A DNA stretch of 13,742 nt from SLFT01 sp964493075 (GTDB lineage Bacteria; Hydrogenedentota; Hydrogenedentia; Hydrogenedentales; CAITNO01), in the NCBI GenBank assembly GCA_964493075.1, contig CAZBNU010000098.1:1-13742 (forward strand), in the 5' to 3' direction. Each line of letters begins with the position of its first letter. Positions within the stretch are counted from its first letter, which is position 1. Shown here piece by piece: positions 1 through 8,105 of this stretch. The translations under genes and the position numbers were made by a program. Below the pieces are notes generated by a model, which saw only the letters and a program-made list of their open reading frames with translations, did not search any database and was not told where the DNA came from.

Positions 1-127
1 ATCCCGTTGGGATATTGAATACAAACATTCGCTTTTCGTTTTTACTTTCCATTTCCACATTATGCAGGTAAGGAAAAGAACCCGATTTCGAACGATCAGA
101 TCCCATGTCTCCTTGGGTGCTAGACAG

Positions 128-145
128 ATGCGATCTTTCTCGCAT
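128..145 (-). terminator. possible weak hairpin downstream of the SUMF1-like gene
   Basis: A perfect 6-bp inverted repeat (ATGCGA / TCGCAT, 6-nt loop) lies about 35 nt past the stop of the lipoprotein gene at 181. On the minus strand no T-run follows, so as an intrinsic terminator it is weak. The rest of 1-180 holds no gene; a small ATCCC-GTT-GGGAT palindrome sits at the very edge (1-13). Confidence 0.25.
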
Positions 146-180
146 TCAGACCTATATTTTGGGTTTCGGAAAATTCTGCC

Positions 181-1248
181 TTACGAATTATTCTTCACCG
201 GCGGGGACAGGGCAATTCTGAATCCCTGGTAGCGGCTTCGGTAATCGGGAAAGTTGTAATACCGATCGGCTGCACGACAGTGACTGCTGGAATAGCGCCA
301 ACTACCGCCTCGGCCCACGCGATGATCGCCTGTTTCCGGGCCTGCGGGATTCGCAAAGCCGCTTTTGCTGTAGTAGTTGTCCTGATACTTGTCGTGGCAC
401 CATTCCCACACATTACCTGCCATATCAAAACACCCTGCCGGACTGGCACTGGAGATGGTTTTCACTTCGGTATTGGTCAGGCTAACCGGGTTTACGCCAT
501 TGTACCAATCCACCGGGGAAGTGTAGGGCATGCTGTCAAGACCCAGCGGGTTGGCATAGTCTTCCTCATAAAAATTGGCACGGGTGAAATCCAATTCATC
601 ACTGGATACGCCATAACGAAAGTGCTTTGTGCCGTCCCACGCAGCGGCACGTTCCCACTCAGCCTCAGTAGGAAGCCTGAACCCCTGTGGAAGGGGATGC
701 ACACGCGTCCATGTTTCAGTATCGTAGCAAGGGGTCATGCCGTATATTTCGCTCAACCAATTACAATACGCAACGGCACCATACCAGGTTACCATCTGCA
801 CAGGATGGTTGTCCATGGCGACTTCTCCCCCAGTCCCTTTGCGCGTCAAGACCTCGAACGCCCCTATTCCATAGTGGATTTGCGATCCGACTCCGGTGCT
901 CATGGTGTCTGCGATCGGTTTGCCATAGGCCCATATTTCATCGCCATCATAGGGGTCCCCCTCGCTGTTTTGCAGTAATCCCTTTTGAAGCGCCCAGTTC
1001 AAAACCTCAACATATTCCGAATTGGTCACGGGGTAACGACCGATTGCATAGGCATCGAGGAACACCCGGTGTACGGGCAGCTCATCAGCCTCCCCTTGGT
1101 CGTCATAGGTTCGCCCCATCTCAAACCAGCCGGATGAAACGGTCTGCATAGGGGGAAGCGCTTTTTCTTCCTCGTTACATCCGGGAATGAGGAGTGCCAG
1201 ACATAAACTTAAAGGAAAAAATACTTGTAAACATTTATTAACACTCAT
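181..1248 (-). CDS. SUMF1/FGE-fold (formylglycine-generating enzyme-like) lipoprotein
   Basis: A 355-residue protein of the FGE-sulfatase / SUMF1 family (C-type-lectin-like fold). Residues 1-24 form a signal peptide ending in LLIPGC, so Cys24 is the likely lipidated residue; Pro at -2 is slightly unusual for a lipobox. Family landmarks are visible: GWFEMG near 40, FRLPTEAEWERAA (190-202), DMAGNVWEWC (275-284), GRGGSW (313-318) and GFRIA (342-346). In true FGE two cysteines shortly after the GGS motif make the active site. Here the stretch after GGSW has only Cys323, which by eye lines up with a later non-catalytic Cys, so sulfatase activation is unlikely. Such proteins often act as ligand-binding or scaffold domains, and the role here is unknown. 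The ATG at 1248 has only a weak AAGG about 11 nt upstream. The gene has its own promoter (1346-1375) and is probably monocistronic. Confidence 0.88.
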   Translation of the reverse strand: MSVNKCLQVFFPLSLCLALLIPGCNEEEKALPPMQTVSSGWFEMGRTYDDQGEADELPVHRVFLDAYAIGRYPVTNSEYVEVLNWALQKGLLQNSEGDPYDGDEIWAYGKPIADTMSTGVGSQIHYGIGAFEVLTRKGTGGEVAMDNHPVQMVTWYGAVAYCNWLSEIYGMTPCYDTETWTRVHPLPQGFRLPTEAEWERAAAWDGTKHFRYGVSSDELDFTRANFYEEDYANPLGLDSMPYTSPVDWYNGVNPVSLTNTEVKTISSASPAGCFDMAGNVWEWCHDKYQDNYYSKSGFANPAGPETGDHRVGRGGSWRYSSSHCRAADRYYNFPDYRSRYQGFRIALSPPVKNNS

Positions 1249-1345
1249 TGAATACCATGCCTTGTATGTTATGAGCGAAACCAGTTTTTCAACTGAGCGA
1301 TGCTACTGACACAAAACTTTTAACATCAACTGCTACTCTATATCT

Positions 1346-1375
1346 ATTATACCCTGCTTTTCTGTATTGTGTAAA
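1346..1375 (-). promoter_or_regulatory. sigma70-type promoter for the SUMF1-like lipoprotein gene
   Basis: On the minus strand TTTACA (1370-1375) and a perfect TATAAT (1346-1351) are separated by 18 nt. Transcription would begin near 1339, giving a leader of about 90 nt before the ATG at 1248. The leader contains a small CAGTT-GAAA-AACTG hairpin. The -35 box lies inside the T-run of the preceding terminator, so the two transcription units abut. Confidence 0.65.
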
Positions 1376-1419
1376 ATAAAAGAGAAATCCCGGAGCAACA
1401 ACGATCTATTACTCCGGGA
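1371..1419 (-). terminator. intrinsic terminator of the PqaA/C45 lipoprotein gene
   Basis: On the minus strand TCCCGGAGTAA and TTGCTCCGGGA form an 11-bp stem (one G-T pair) with a 10-nt loop, followed by TTTCTCTTTTATTTT. This is a classical rho-independent terminator for minus-strand transcription. It lies immediately beyond the assembly gap, so the stop codon of the upstream gene should lie inside the gap. Confidence 0.85.
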
Positions 1420-1431
1420 CATCAGAATCAA

Positions 1432-1531
1432 NNNNNNNNNNNNNNNNNNNNNNNNNNNNNNNNNNNNNNNNNNNNNNNNNNNNNNNNNNNNNNNNNNNNN
1501 NNNNNNNNNNNNNNNNNNNNNNNNNNNNNNN
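1432..1531. other. assembly gap (100 N)
   Basis: Exactly 100 consecutive N, the usual placeholder for a scaffold join of unknown length. It interrupts the 3' end of the large lipoprotein gene. Reading frame cannot be assumed to carry across it. Confidence 0.97.
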
Positions 1532-4500
1532 TCTATCACCAGATTCAGCAGATTGTTATCCGCTTCAGCGAAGGGCGCGGTGCCTGCAAGGGTAAACAAT
1601 TGGTTGGCAGAAACAGCGGGTGGTATGAGTTCACCGATACCTGTCTGCACAGCCGCTTCGAGCAGGGGTACGGCCCCGTAAACAATACCACGGTTTGAAG
1701 TTCCAAATTCAGACGCGAGGTCATATCGCTCTTCTATGCCGCCCAGCCCGTCACCACGCAGTCGGGCACTGCGCAATTCGTATCTGCCATCTCCAATTAC
1801 AATTGTGGATGCATAACCAGGTGGATTTGTCTTCACCATATTCACAGCATCAGTCAGATTAAGCGCATCATACATTAACGACCTTATAAGCGGCAGGGCA
1901 TTTGCCTGTCCGTTATCAGTGGCGGCGGGATCAACGATTTCAACAGCTGAAATGGCGCCGAGGTTAACGCCGACATGACCAATAGCAAGCCCGGCGTAGG
2001 TAAACATCAGGTGAGGCGCACCGAGATCGGGGATATACAGGACAGCGCACTGGTATTGGTGCAAGTCACGCGCTGCAGGCCCGTTGATGCTGATGGCATG
2101 ACCACTGTCAGATGTGGAGATCAACTCCCGGTATACGGCGGCAGTTGCGCCACGCCAAACGCCTGGTGTTTCGTGCAGGATAGCCGCATGTGCGTCCTGT
2201 ATCTGCTGCAACGTAACCGTAACACCAGGCGCTTCAGACAGCCCTTGGATTTCGTCCAGAATGCGGGTGTCCATGGTGGCTGCTGCCGCAAGCCATGCCG
2301 CTTCCAGATAGGCGTCGTCCAGACCGGTTTCATCCTTCCATGCCGTCAAATAGTCAGGGATAAATGCGTTTATCTCCTCCGCCATCAGTTGCCCGTAGTA
2401 ATAGCCCATATTGTAGGGTGTTCCATAGGCCACAATAACGGGTAACTCCTCTTCACCAAAAGGCACCGCGTCCGGACGTTCCACATTGGCCACATAGCCT
2501 GTGAAATCCGGATAAGCCTCCGGCACAACGCGCACTCCAGTAGTGAACGTAAAGTCAGGGACTTCATAACCCAGCATGTTCAAAATAAAACGTAATTCGA
2601 TGTGGAAAGAGGCTGTGTTTGCAAACTGCAGTTGCACGAAGAAAGCGGCATAATGATTTTCCGCAGGGGTTGGCGGCGGTGCGACATATACGCCGGGCGA
2701 TTGGGATGCGAGGTCGGTGTAGGTCCAGGAATTATCAGGAAGTTTGTAGTCACGAAAGTCCCGCAAGCCCGCTTCGGGCTGTTCCGCCTGCCAGAGCCGC
2801 ACCGCGGTTGGCAGATTATCATGATCAACTTCCACGCGAATCGAACCATCCGCTTCGAAGGAATAGGTAAACTGTGGCAGCGGGATATTCTGGGTGACAG
2901 CCATGTACCAGGCTATCAACATTCCCACCGGATTCCCGGGATCATCCAGTTCCATTTCCGTGTCAAGCCCGCCCATGCCGTGGCCCATATCAGGTATATA
3001 ACAGAGATGAGATTCCCCTTCAAGTTCGTGGTAATACATTTCCGCTGTATCAGGCACGAAGAACTCGTCACCAGTAGCGTTCAACATGAACTTGGGCATG
3101 GCGTATCTGCCCTTCTTCGCGTATTCAAAGGGGTCAACGTAATTTATCAACGCAATCGCTTCATCCGTCAGTTCACCTCCTTCAACTGACGGGAGGAGAC
3201 GGTCAAATATGTTTTGTTGCGCGTATTCGTAGATGGCGGGCGACCAGAAGCCGTATGCCTTGCGGTGATGCAGTAAATGTTCTTCCATGTTCAAGACATT
3301 GATCACAATAGGGACGATTGCGCTGACGCGGTCATCAATCGCAGCGGTCATCCAGGTAGTCCAGCCCCGCTTGGACGCGCCGGCAACGATAAATCCGTCT
3401 ATGGGGGTCACGTTTGCCAGAATCTCTTCGGTCATATCCATTGCTTTGACCGCCGCTTTCGCCATGGGAAATAAAAGCGGCCAATCCGGATTCGGATTGC
3501 CGTTGGTTTCCTTATAGGAATCAATGAACTTGTCGTAAGAATAGGCAATGATGGCATCCTCTGTCCGTCTTTTAAGAAGAAAATCTGTGCTGCTTGCATT
3601 GTCCTGCTCACCTGGCGGTACGACTTCATCGTTGAAGTAAATGGGTTGGCAGGGGATATTTTTTACGTGCACAACGACCGTTCCCGTAATAACCGACAGA
3701 TACTCTATCAATTCTTCTACATAGGCAGTGGAAGTTCGGCTGCCGCCGTCAATTAACAACATGGCCTGATCACTGATTTTGTATTGGGGCACCACGATGG
3801 TGACGGGATGAATCCATTCCACGTAACCTTCGTAGACCGATTCATCGGGATTCCAGCACTGTGAAGTCATGGTATCCACAAGATACGCATCGGCAACATG
3901 TAAATCATACCCTTCCTGCGTCCAGATAACTTGTTGCGTTCGAGGGTCCGTGTAGTCAAAGCAATAATCTTCTTTTGAGATGTAATCGTACATGGATGCC
4001 TGCATGGTTATGGTTTGAGAGGCGGAAACCGTCAGCAGCGTGGCGCCGTTTTCAGCCATACTATGCTTGTAGGATACGGTCAGTGTTGCTGTATACGCGC
4101 CTTCGGTCATGTACTTGTGTTCCGGTGAAATTTCTGTACTGGTATTGCCATCGCCGAAATCCCACGAATAGGCCTCAATGTTCACAGCGCCGGACGGTTG
4201 AATGCCGGGAATAAACTTCACACTGTCCAAAAAAGCGTAAGCGGTTTCCGGGGTTGCAGAAAACGCTGCCGATGGCGGCACATCAACGGTGATAGTTGTG
4301 ATTGAGGTATCAGCGTCATCGTCTGCATTGACTGTGAGGGTTACTGTATATTCGTCAGGTGCGGCAAAAACGTGGTCTACGAGTATCCCCGTCTGCTGAG
4401 AACCATCACCAAAGTCCCAGGTGTAGGTAACAACAGCGGCATCTCCAACATAACTTTCCGATGCGTCAAAAGTGACCGTCTCACCTACCCAGACAAACTC

Positions 4501-5160
4501 AGGCGACCAGGTGAACGCGGCAGTAATATTGGGTTCCCCTTCGCCTTCTACAGGCTCGCCCTCGCCTTCTACAGGTTCTCCTTCACCTTCAGCGGGCTCA
4601 CCCTCGCCTTCCACGGGTTCCCCTTCCTGTATTTCGCCTTCGCCTTCGACAGGTTCACCTTCTACGGGCTCCCCTTCACCTTCCACCGGCTCTCCTTCCG
4701 TTATTTCTCCTTCGCCTTCCCCCGTCTCCCCTTCGCCTTCTGTCGGTTCACCTTCTGCGGGTTCCCCTTCACCTTCCATCGTTTCGCCTTCTTCGGGTTC
4801 GCCTTCACCCTCTTCCGGTTCCCCTTCCTGTGGCTCCCCTTCCCCTTCACCAGTGTCATCCAACACAAAGTATGCTGTTATCTGCATGTTCTTGTTCACG
4901 ATTAATGACGTATTCGCGCTGTCACTGGTGTGGTCGCCGTCCCAACGGTCAAACACGTAGCCTTCACCTGCTTCCGCACCAAGCGTCAGCGTCGAGTTTC
5001 GCTTGTACTGTTCCAAGTCAGGATCGCGCAACACCACGCCAGCGCCTTCCGGGGACACCGACACCTCAACGGTATACTTTGGTGCACATCCGAAAGAAGT
5101 TATGATAATGACCACCCCAAAGATGCCCCACAGAATACGCGAAGAATAAGTACTGAACAT
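1532..5160 (-). CDS. multidomain lipoprotein: InlB-like, EGEGEP linker, 2 PKD, PqaA-type hydrolase, C45-like domain (3' end lost in gap)
   Basis: Start: ATG at 5160 with AGGAG 10 nt upstream; an in-frame TTG at 5196 precedes this ribosome site and is rejected. Numbering is from the ATG. Residues 1-24 are a signal peptide with Cys25 (SFGC, an atypical lipobox). Residues ~28-101 resemble divergent InlB B-repeats. Residues 104-210 are the Gly/Glu/Pro linker. Two PKD domains follow with WDFGDG at 248-253 and 333-338. Residues ~390-890 match PhoPQ-activated pathogenicity-related (PqaA) alpha/beta hydrolases, with a probable triad of Ser596 (GASKRG), Asp698 (GDEFF) and His727 (DMGHGM). From ~905 a C45 / penicillin acyltransferase-like domain begins with GTPYNMGYYYGQ; Ala1005 stands where the nucleophile Cys is expected. 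Sequence is lost after ~residue 1210. Reading through the N run only translates the terminator. Likely surface-anchored; substrate unknown. Confidence 0.85.
4531..4851 (-). repeat. coding low-complexity repeat, GEGEPxE units
   Basis: About 107 residues made almost only of Gly, Glu and Pro with one variable position (Val, Ala, Thr, Gln, Ile), in units such as EGEGEPVEGEGEP. The DNA varies at third positions (ggttcccct, ggctcgccc, ggttctcct), so the repeat is held at protein level more than at DNA level. It is a highly acidic, presumably extended spacer between the membrane-near InlB-like domain and the PKD/hydrolase part. Confidence 0.9.
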
Positions 5161-5239
5161 AATGATACATCTCCTGATGTTGTAATGCGTAAACAAGCGC
5201 TTCTTGAAAGGGTCGAAACCCAGAATATTAACTGTTCAA

Positions 5240-5268
5240 AGTATACGTGATTTTAGCATATATTGCAA
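5240..5268 (-). promoter_or_regulatory. sigma70-type promoter for the multidomain lipoprotein gene
   Basis: On the minus strand TTGCAA (5263-5268) and TATACT (5240-5245) are spaced 17 nt, just beyond the terminator of the upstream E1 gene. A start near 5233 gives a leader of ~73 nt. That leader includes a small GGGT-TTCG-ACCC hairpin (5210-5221) and the AGGAG used by the ATG at 5160. Confidence 0.55.
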
Positions 5269-5283
5269 TGAAAGTGGGGCACG

Positions 5284-5317
5284 AAAAAAGGCGGTCTTCC
5301 AAATGGGAAAACCGCCT
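5284..5317 (-). terminator. intrinsic terminator of the E1 dehydrogenase gene
   Basis: On the minus strand AGGCGGTTTTCC and GGAAGACCGCCT form a 12-bp stem (one G-T pair) with a CATTT loop, directly followed by a run of T. It starts 23 nt past the TAG stop at 5341. It separates the E1 gene from the lipoprotein gene downstream. Confidence 0.92.
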
Positions 5318-5340
5318 GGGCGTATTTCTATGTTTTCGAC

Positions 5341-7878
5341 CTAAATCCCAAGTCTGTTCAGGGCGATGAATTCTTCTGGGGTGCGGGTGATCACCGGCGT
5401 ATAGCCAGAAAGCGGCTGTATCTGCTGGTGGTAGGCATCAAGGAAACTGAATGCCTGCGGGAAATAGGCTTCTTCCGCTTCTGCCGGCGGCACAATCCAA
5501 TTGGGCGCACCAACGACACACACCGGCGCGTCAAGGTCGTCAAAGGCTATCTGGCTGATCTGGCCTGCGATGGTGTGCATGTAACTGCCCCGTTCACAGG
5601 CGTCACTGGCAACGATTATTTTTCCCGTCTTCTTCAGGGAGGCCACGACCTTTTCGTAATTGAAGGGCACCAGCGTCTGGCCGTCTATGACCTCAACCGA
5701 CACGCCAAATTCGCTTTCGAACCGTTTGGCGGCTTCCATGGCGCGGTAGAGCGTCGCGCCGAAGGTAAGAATCGTCAGATCGCTGCCTTCCTTCATGATC
5801 GCAGGTTCCCCAAAAGGCAACCGGTAGTAGTCGGAGGGCACACCGCCCGGCTGGAATGTCTCCACCTGGTTATAGAGGCGTTGACTTTCAAAAAACACTA
5901 CCGGATCATTGCCGCTCATCGCGGTAGCCAACAGTCCCTTTGCCGTGTACGGCGTGGCAGGGAAAACCACCTTCAAACCGGGAACATGGGCGCATAGTGC
6001 CGTCCAGTCCTGCGAATGCTGGGCGCCATATTTCGCGCCAACAGAGACGCGCAGCACGATGGGCAGTTTCAGCAATCCTGCGGACATGGCCTGCCACTTT
6101 GGCATCTGGTTAAACACTTCATCACCGGCACGTCCCATGAAGTCGCAATACATCAGTTCCACCAGCGGACGTCCGCCTTCCATGGCACAGCCCACGGCAG
6201 TACCAACAATGGCAGCCTCTGAAATGGGCGAGTTGAAAAGACGATAATAGGGGATGGCCTCGGTAAGTCCCTGGTAAACGGCAAACGCGCCGCCCCAATC
6301 GCGGTTCTCTTCGCCGTAAGCCACGACCCGGTGGTCGTTGTAGAAATGATGGATAACCGTCTCAAACAGGGCTTCCCCGAAAGTGACCGCTTTGGTCGCT
6401 TTCAGTGTGGAGCCGTCATCGGCAATACCGGAACGCGACTTCTTTGCTATGGAAAGGAGGCGCGGATTTTCTTCCAGCGGCAGGGTCACATCTTCCTTGC
6501 GGCGCAGTCCAGGCAATGTCTCCAGCACTTCATTATTGAACATGAGTTGAGACACACCCTGATGGGGCGTCAACACCATGCGCGGCGACGTATCTTCGCT
6601 TACGGCCAGACGGCAGGCCTTGGTCACTTTGCGTTGGGCGTATGCATTGATTTCGTCCACCTGCGTCTGTGTTACTACGCCTGCAGCGACCATCTTGCCT
6701 GAAAACTCGACGAGCGGGTCCACGGCACGCCACATATCAATCTCTTCGCGCTCGCGATAGGCCGACTGGTCACTGGGCGAATGCCCTGCCTGACGGTAGC
6801 ACAACACGTCCAGCAATACGGGGCCATCGCCTTTCTTGATAAGGGCGAGTTTACGCTTGTAGGCATCAGCCAGAGCAAGGGGATTATTCCCATCCACAAC
6901 CTCTGCGTGCATGTTGTCCGGGTTTACACCCGCGCCCACACGCGCCATGAAATCGAAGCCCATGGTTTCGCCGATTGGTTGCCCGCCCATACCGTAAAAA
7001 TTATCCATAAAATTGAAGATAAGCGGCAGTCCGCCCTGCATGAATTTGGGCCAGAGCGTTTTGAACTGGGCCATGGACGCAAAGCCCAGCGCTTCCCAAA
7101 CAGGACCGCATCCGATGGACGCATCCCCGATGTTGGCGATACAGATACCGCCGAGTTCACCGATTTTCTTGTACAGTGCCGCGCCCGTGGTAATATCTGC
7201 GCTACCACCTACAATAGCATTTGCAGGATACACGCCGAAGGGGAGACAGAAGGCGTGCATGGAGCCGCCCATACCTTTGCTGAATCCGGTCTCACGGCCA
7301 AAAATTTCAGCTAGCAATCCATAAAGCAGGAAGTCAATGCCCAGTTCCTCCTCCCCTATGGTAGCAAGAACAGGTTTCTTTCTTCCTTTCGGTGTAATAG
7401 AAAGCCCGTTCCAATCGGGTTCATTTTTCTGTACGATATTAAGAAGCACCCCGTCAAAATAATTTTCCATGATGCCTGTGAGCGCGTTGCCGGTGAGGTC
7501 CTCCACAGCACGCAGTCCTTTGGCCAGAATTTCGCCGTGGCTGCGGTGACTGCCAAACAGGTGATCGTTGGGGTTAAGATAAACGCATTCACCTACGGCA
7601 GCGCCTTCCTGGCCGATGGAGAGATGCGCCGGGCCTGCGTGGTTATATTCAATACCCTGGTAAGCGCCCAATTTCTTGATGTTATCAAGCATGGTCTCGA
7701 ATTCGCGAATCAACGCCATATCCCTGTAGATGCGCAGGCAACGTTCCACGGACACGCCGTCCTTCGCCGTAATTTCATCTTTTAAGGTCTTTTTGTATGT
7801 GTTGACCGGAATCTTTTTGAGCGTTATGGAACCGCTTTTGCGGACATTTTCCGGGTTAACAATCAGTTTTTTCGTCAT
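5341..7878 (-). CDS. fused alpha/beta 2-oxoacid dehydrogenase E1 component (thiamine diphosphate)
   Basis: An 845-residue single chain carrying both E1 subunits: E1-alpha ~45-430, TPP beta pyrimidine-binding ~495-680 and transketolase C-terminal domain ~690-830. It would decarboxylate a 2-oxoacid (pyruvate, branched-chain or acetoin-type) and pass the acyl group to E2 lipoate. Visible motifs are HRSHG (111-115), GFSKGMGGSMH (198-208), the thiamine diphosphate motif starting GDASIG (251), the loop YRQAGHSPSD (361-370), the cofactor Glu in YGEENR (521-526), PISEAAI (551-557) and the beta active-site His621 in QHSQ. Two insertions relative to ordinary E1-alpha are seen: ~55-60 residues at ~122-183 and a short one near 271-283. 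The ATG at 7878 has AGAAGG 9 nt upstream. No E2 or E3 lies in the window, so the substrate cannot be assigned. Confidence 0.9.
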   Translation of the reverse strand: MTKKLIVNPENVRKSGSITLKKIPVNTYKKTLKDEITAKDGVSVERCLRIYRDMALIREFETMLDNIKKLGAYQGIEYNHAGPAHLSIGQEGAAVGECVYLNPNDHLFGSHRSHGEILAKGLRAVEDLTGNALTGIMENYFDGVLLNIVQKNEPDWNGLSITPKGRKKPVLATIGEEELGIDFLLYGLLAEIFGRETGFSKGMGGSMHAFCLPFGVYPANAIVGGSADITTGAALYKKIGELGGICIANIGDASIGCGPVWEALGFASMAQFKTLWPKFMQGGLPLIFNFMDNFYGMGGQPIGETMGFDFMARVGAGVNPDNMHAEVVDGNNPLALADAYKRKLALIKKGDGPVLLDVLCYRQAGHSPSDQSAYREREEIDMWRAVDPLVEFSGKMVAAGVVTQTQVDEINAYAQRKVTKACRLAVSEDTSPRMVLTPHQGVSQLMFNNEVLETLPGLRRKEDVTLPLEENPRLLSIAKKSRSGIADDGSTLKATKAVTFGEALFETVIHHFYNDHRVVAYGEENRDWGGAFAVYQGLTEAIPYYRLFNSPISEAAIVGTAVGCAMEGGRPLVELMYCDFMGRAGDEVFNQMPKWQAMSAGLLKLPIVLRVSVGAKYGAQHSQDWTALCAHVPGLKVVFPATPYTAKGLLATAMSGNDPVVFFESQRLYNQVETFQPGGVPSDYYRLPFGEPAIMKEGSDLTILTFGATLYRAMEAAKRFESEFGVSVEVIDGQTLVPFNYEKVVASLKKTGKIIVASDACERGSYMHTIAGQISQIAFDDLDAPVCVVGAPNWIVPPAEAEEAYFPQAFSFLDAYHQQIQPLSGYTPVITRTPEEFIALNRLGI

Positions 7879-7954
7879 GAGAATCAGCCTTCTTACTGGT
7901 AGTTTGGTTTGTTTTCGTTGTGTAGAAATACCCGATTAGGATTCGGGTTCGGCA

Positions 7955-7963
7955 ATTGTATCA
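7955..7963 (-). promoter_or_regulatory. possible extended -10 promoter of the E1 gene
   Basis: On the minus strand TGA-TACAAT is an extended -10 box with no good -35. It would give a leader of about 70 nt. A 6-bp hairpin (ACCCGA / TCGGGT, 7930-7948) falls in that leader. Confidence 0.3.
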
Positions 7964-8020
7964 TATCAACGGCGTAGTCTACGAGTTGAGAACATTTATC
8001 GGCACTGAATGCCAGATTAT

Positions 8021-8052
8021 CAACCACAAAGAACACAAGAAACACAAAGATT
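8021..8052. repeat. CACAAAGA-type intergenic repeat
   Basis: In the dapA-E1 spacer (7879-8105) the plus strand carries near-tandem units ACAAAGA / ACACAAGA / ACACAAAGA after CAACC. This resembles a short dispersed intergenic motif I know from many environmental bacterial genomes. The remainder of the spacer shows no gene and no convincing intrinsic terminator for dapA. Confidence 0.5.
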
Positions 8053-8105
8053 ACTTGTTCAACGTTCAAGGTTGTGGGCAATGCCTGCGAAAGAGAGTTC
8101 CTCTA

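Noticed and set aside
280..978. Plus-strand frame of 232 codons opposite the SUMF1-like gene
   Set aside because: No recognisable domain; the opposite strand carries an intact family signature throughout.
181..1248. Active formylglycine-generating enzyme paired with a sulfatase
   Set aside because: Catalytic cysteines are missing and no sulfatase gene is nearby.
4472..4960. Plus-strand frame encoding GSPSPSTG repeats
   Set aside because: It is the exact antisense of the Gly-Glu-Pro linker codons; no ribosome site, and the minus-strand gene has clear domains on both sides.
5161..5196. TTG start 12 codons upstream for the multidomain lipoprotein
   Set aside because: AGGAG lies between it and the ATG at 5160, and the signal peptide is well formed from the ATG.
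6781..7314. Plus-strand frame of 177 codons opposite the E1 gene
   Set aside because: Antisense shadow of conserved E1-alpha motifs; no ribosome site or known domain.
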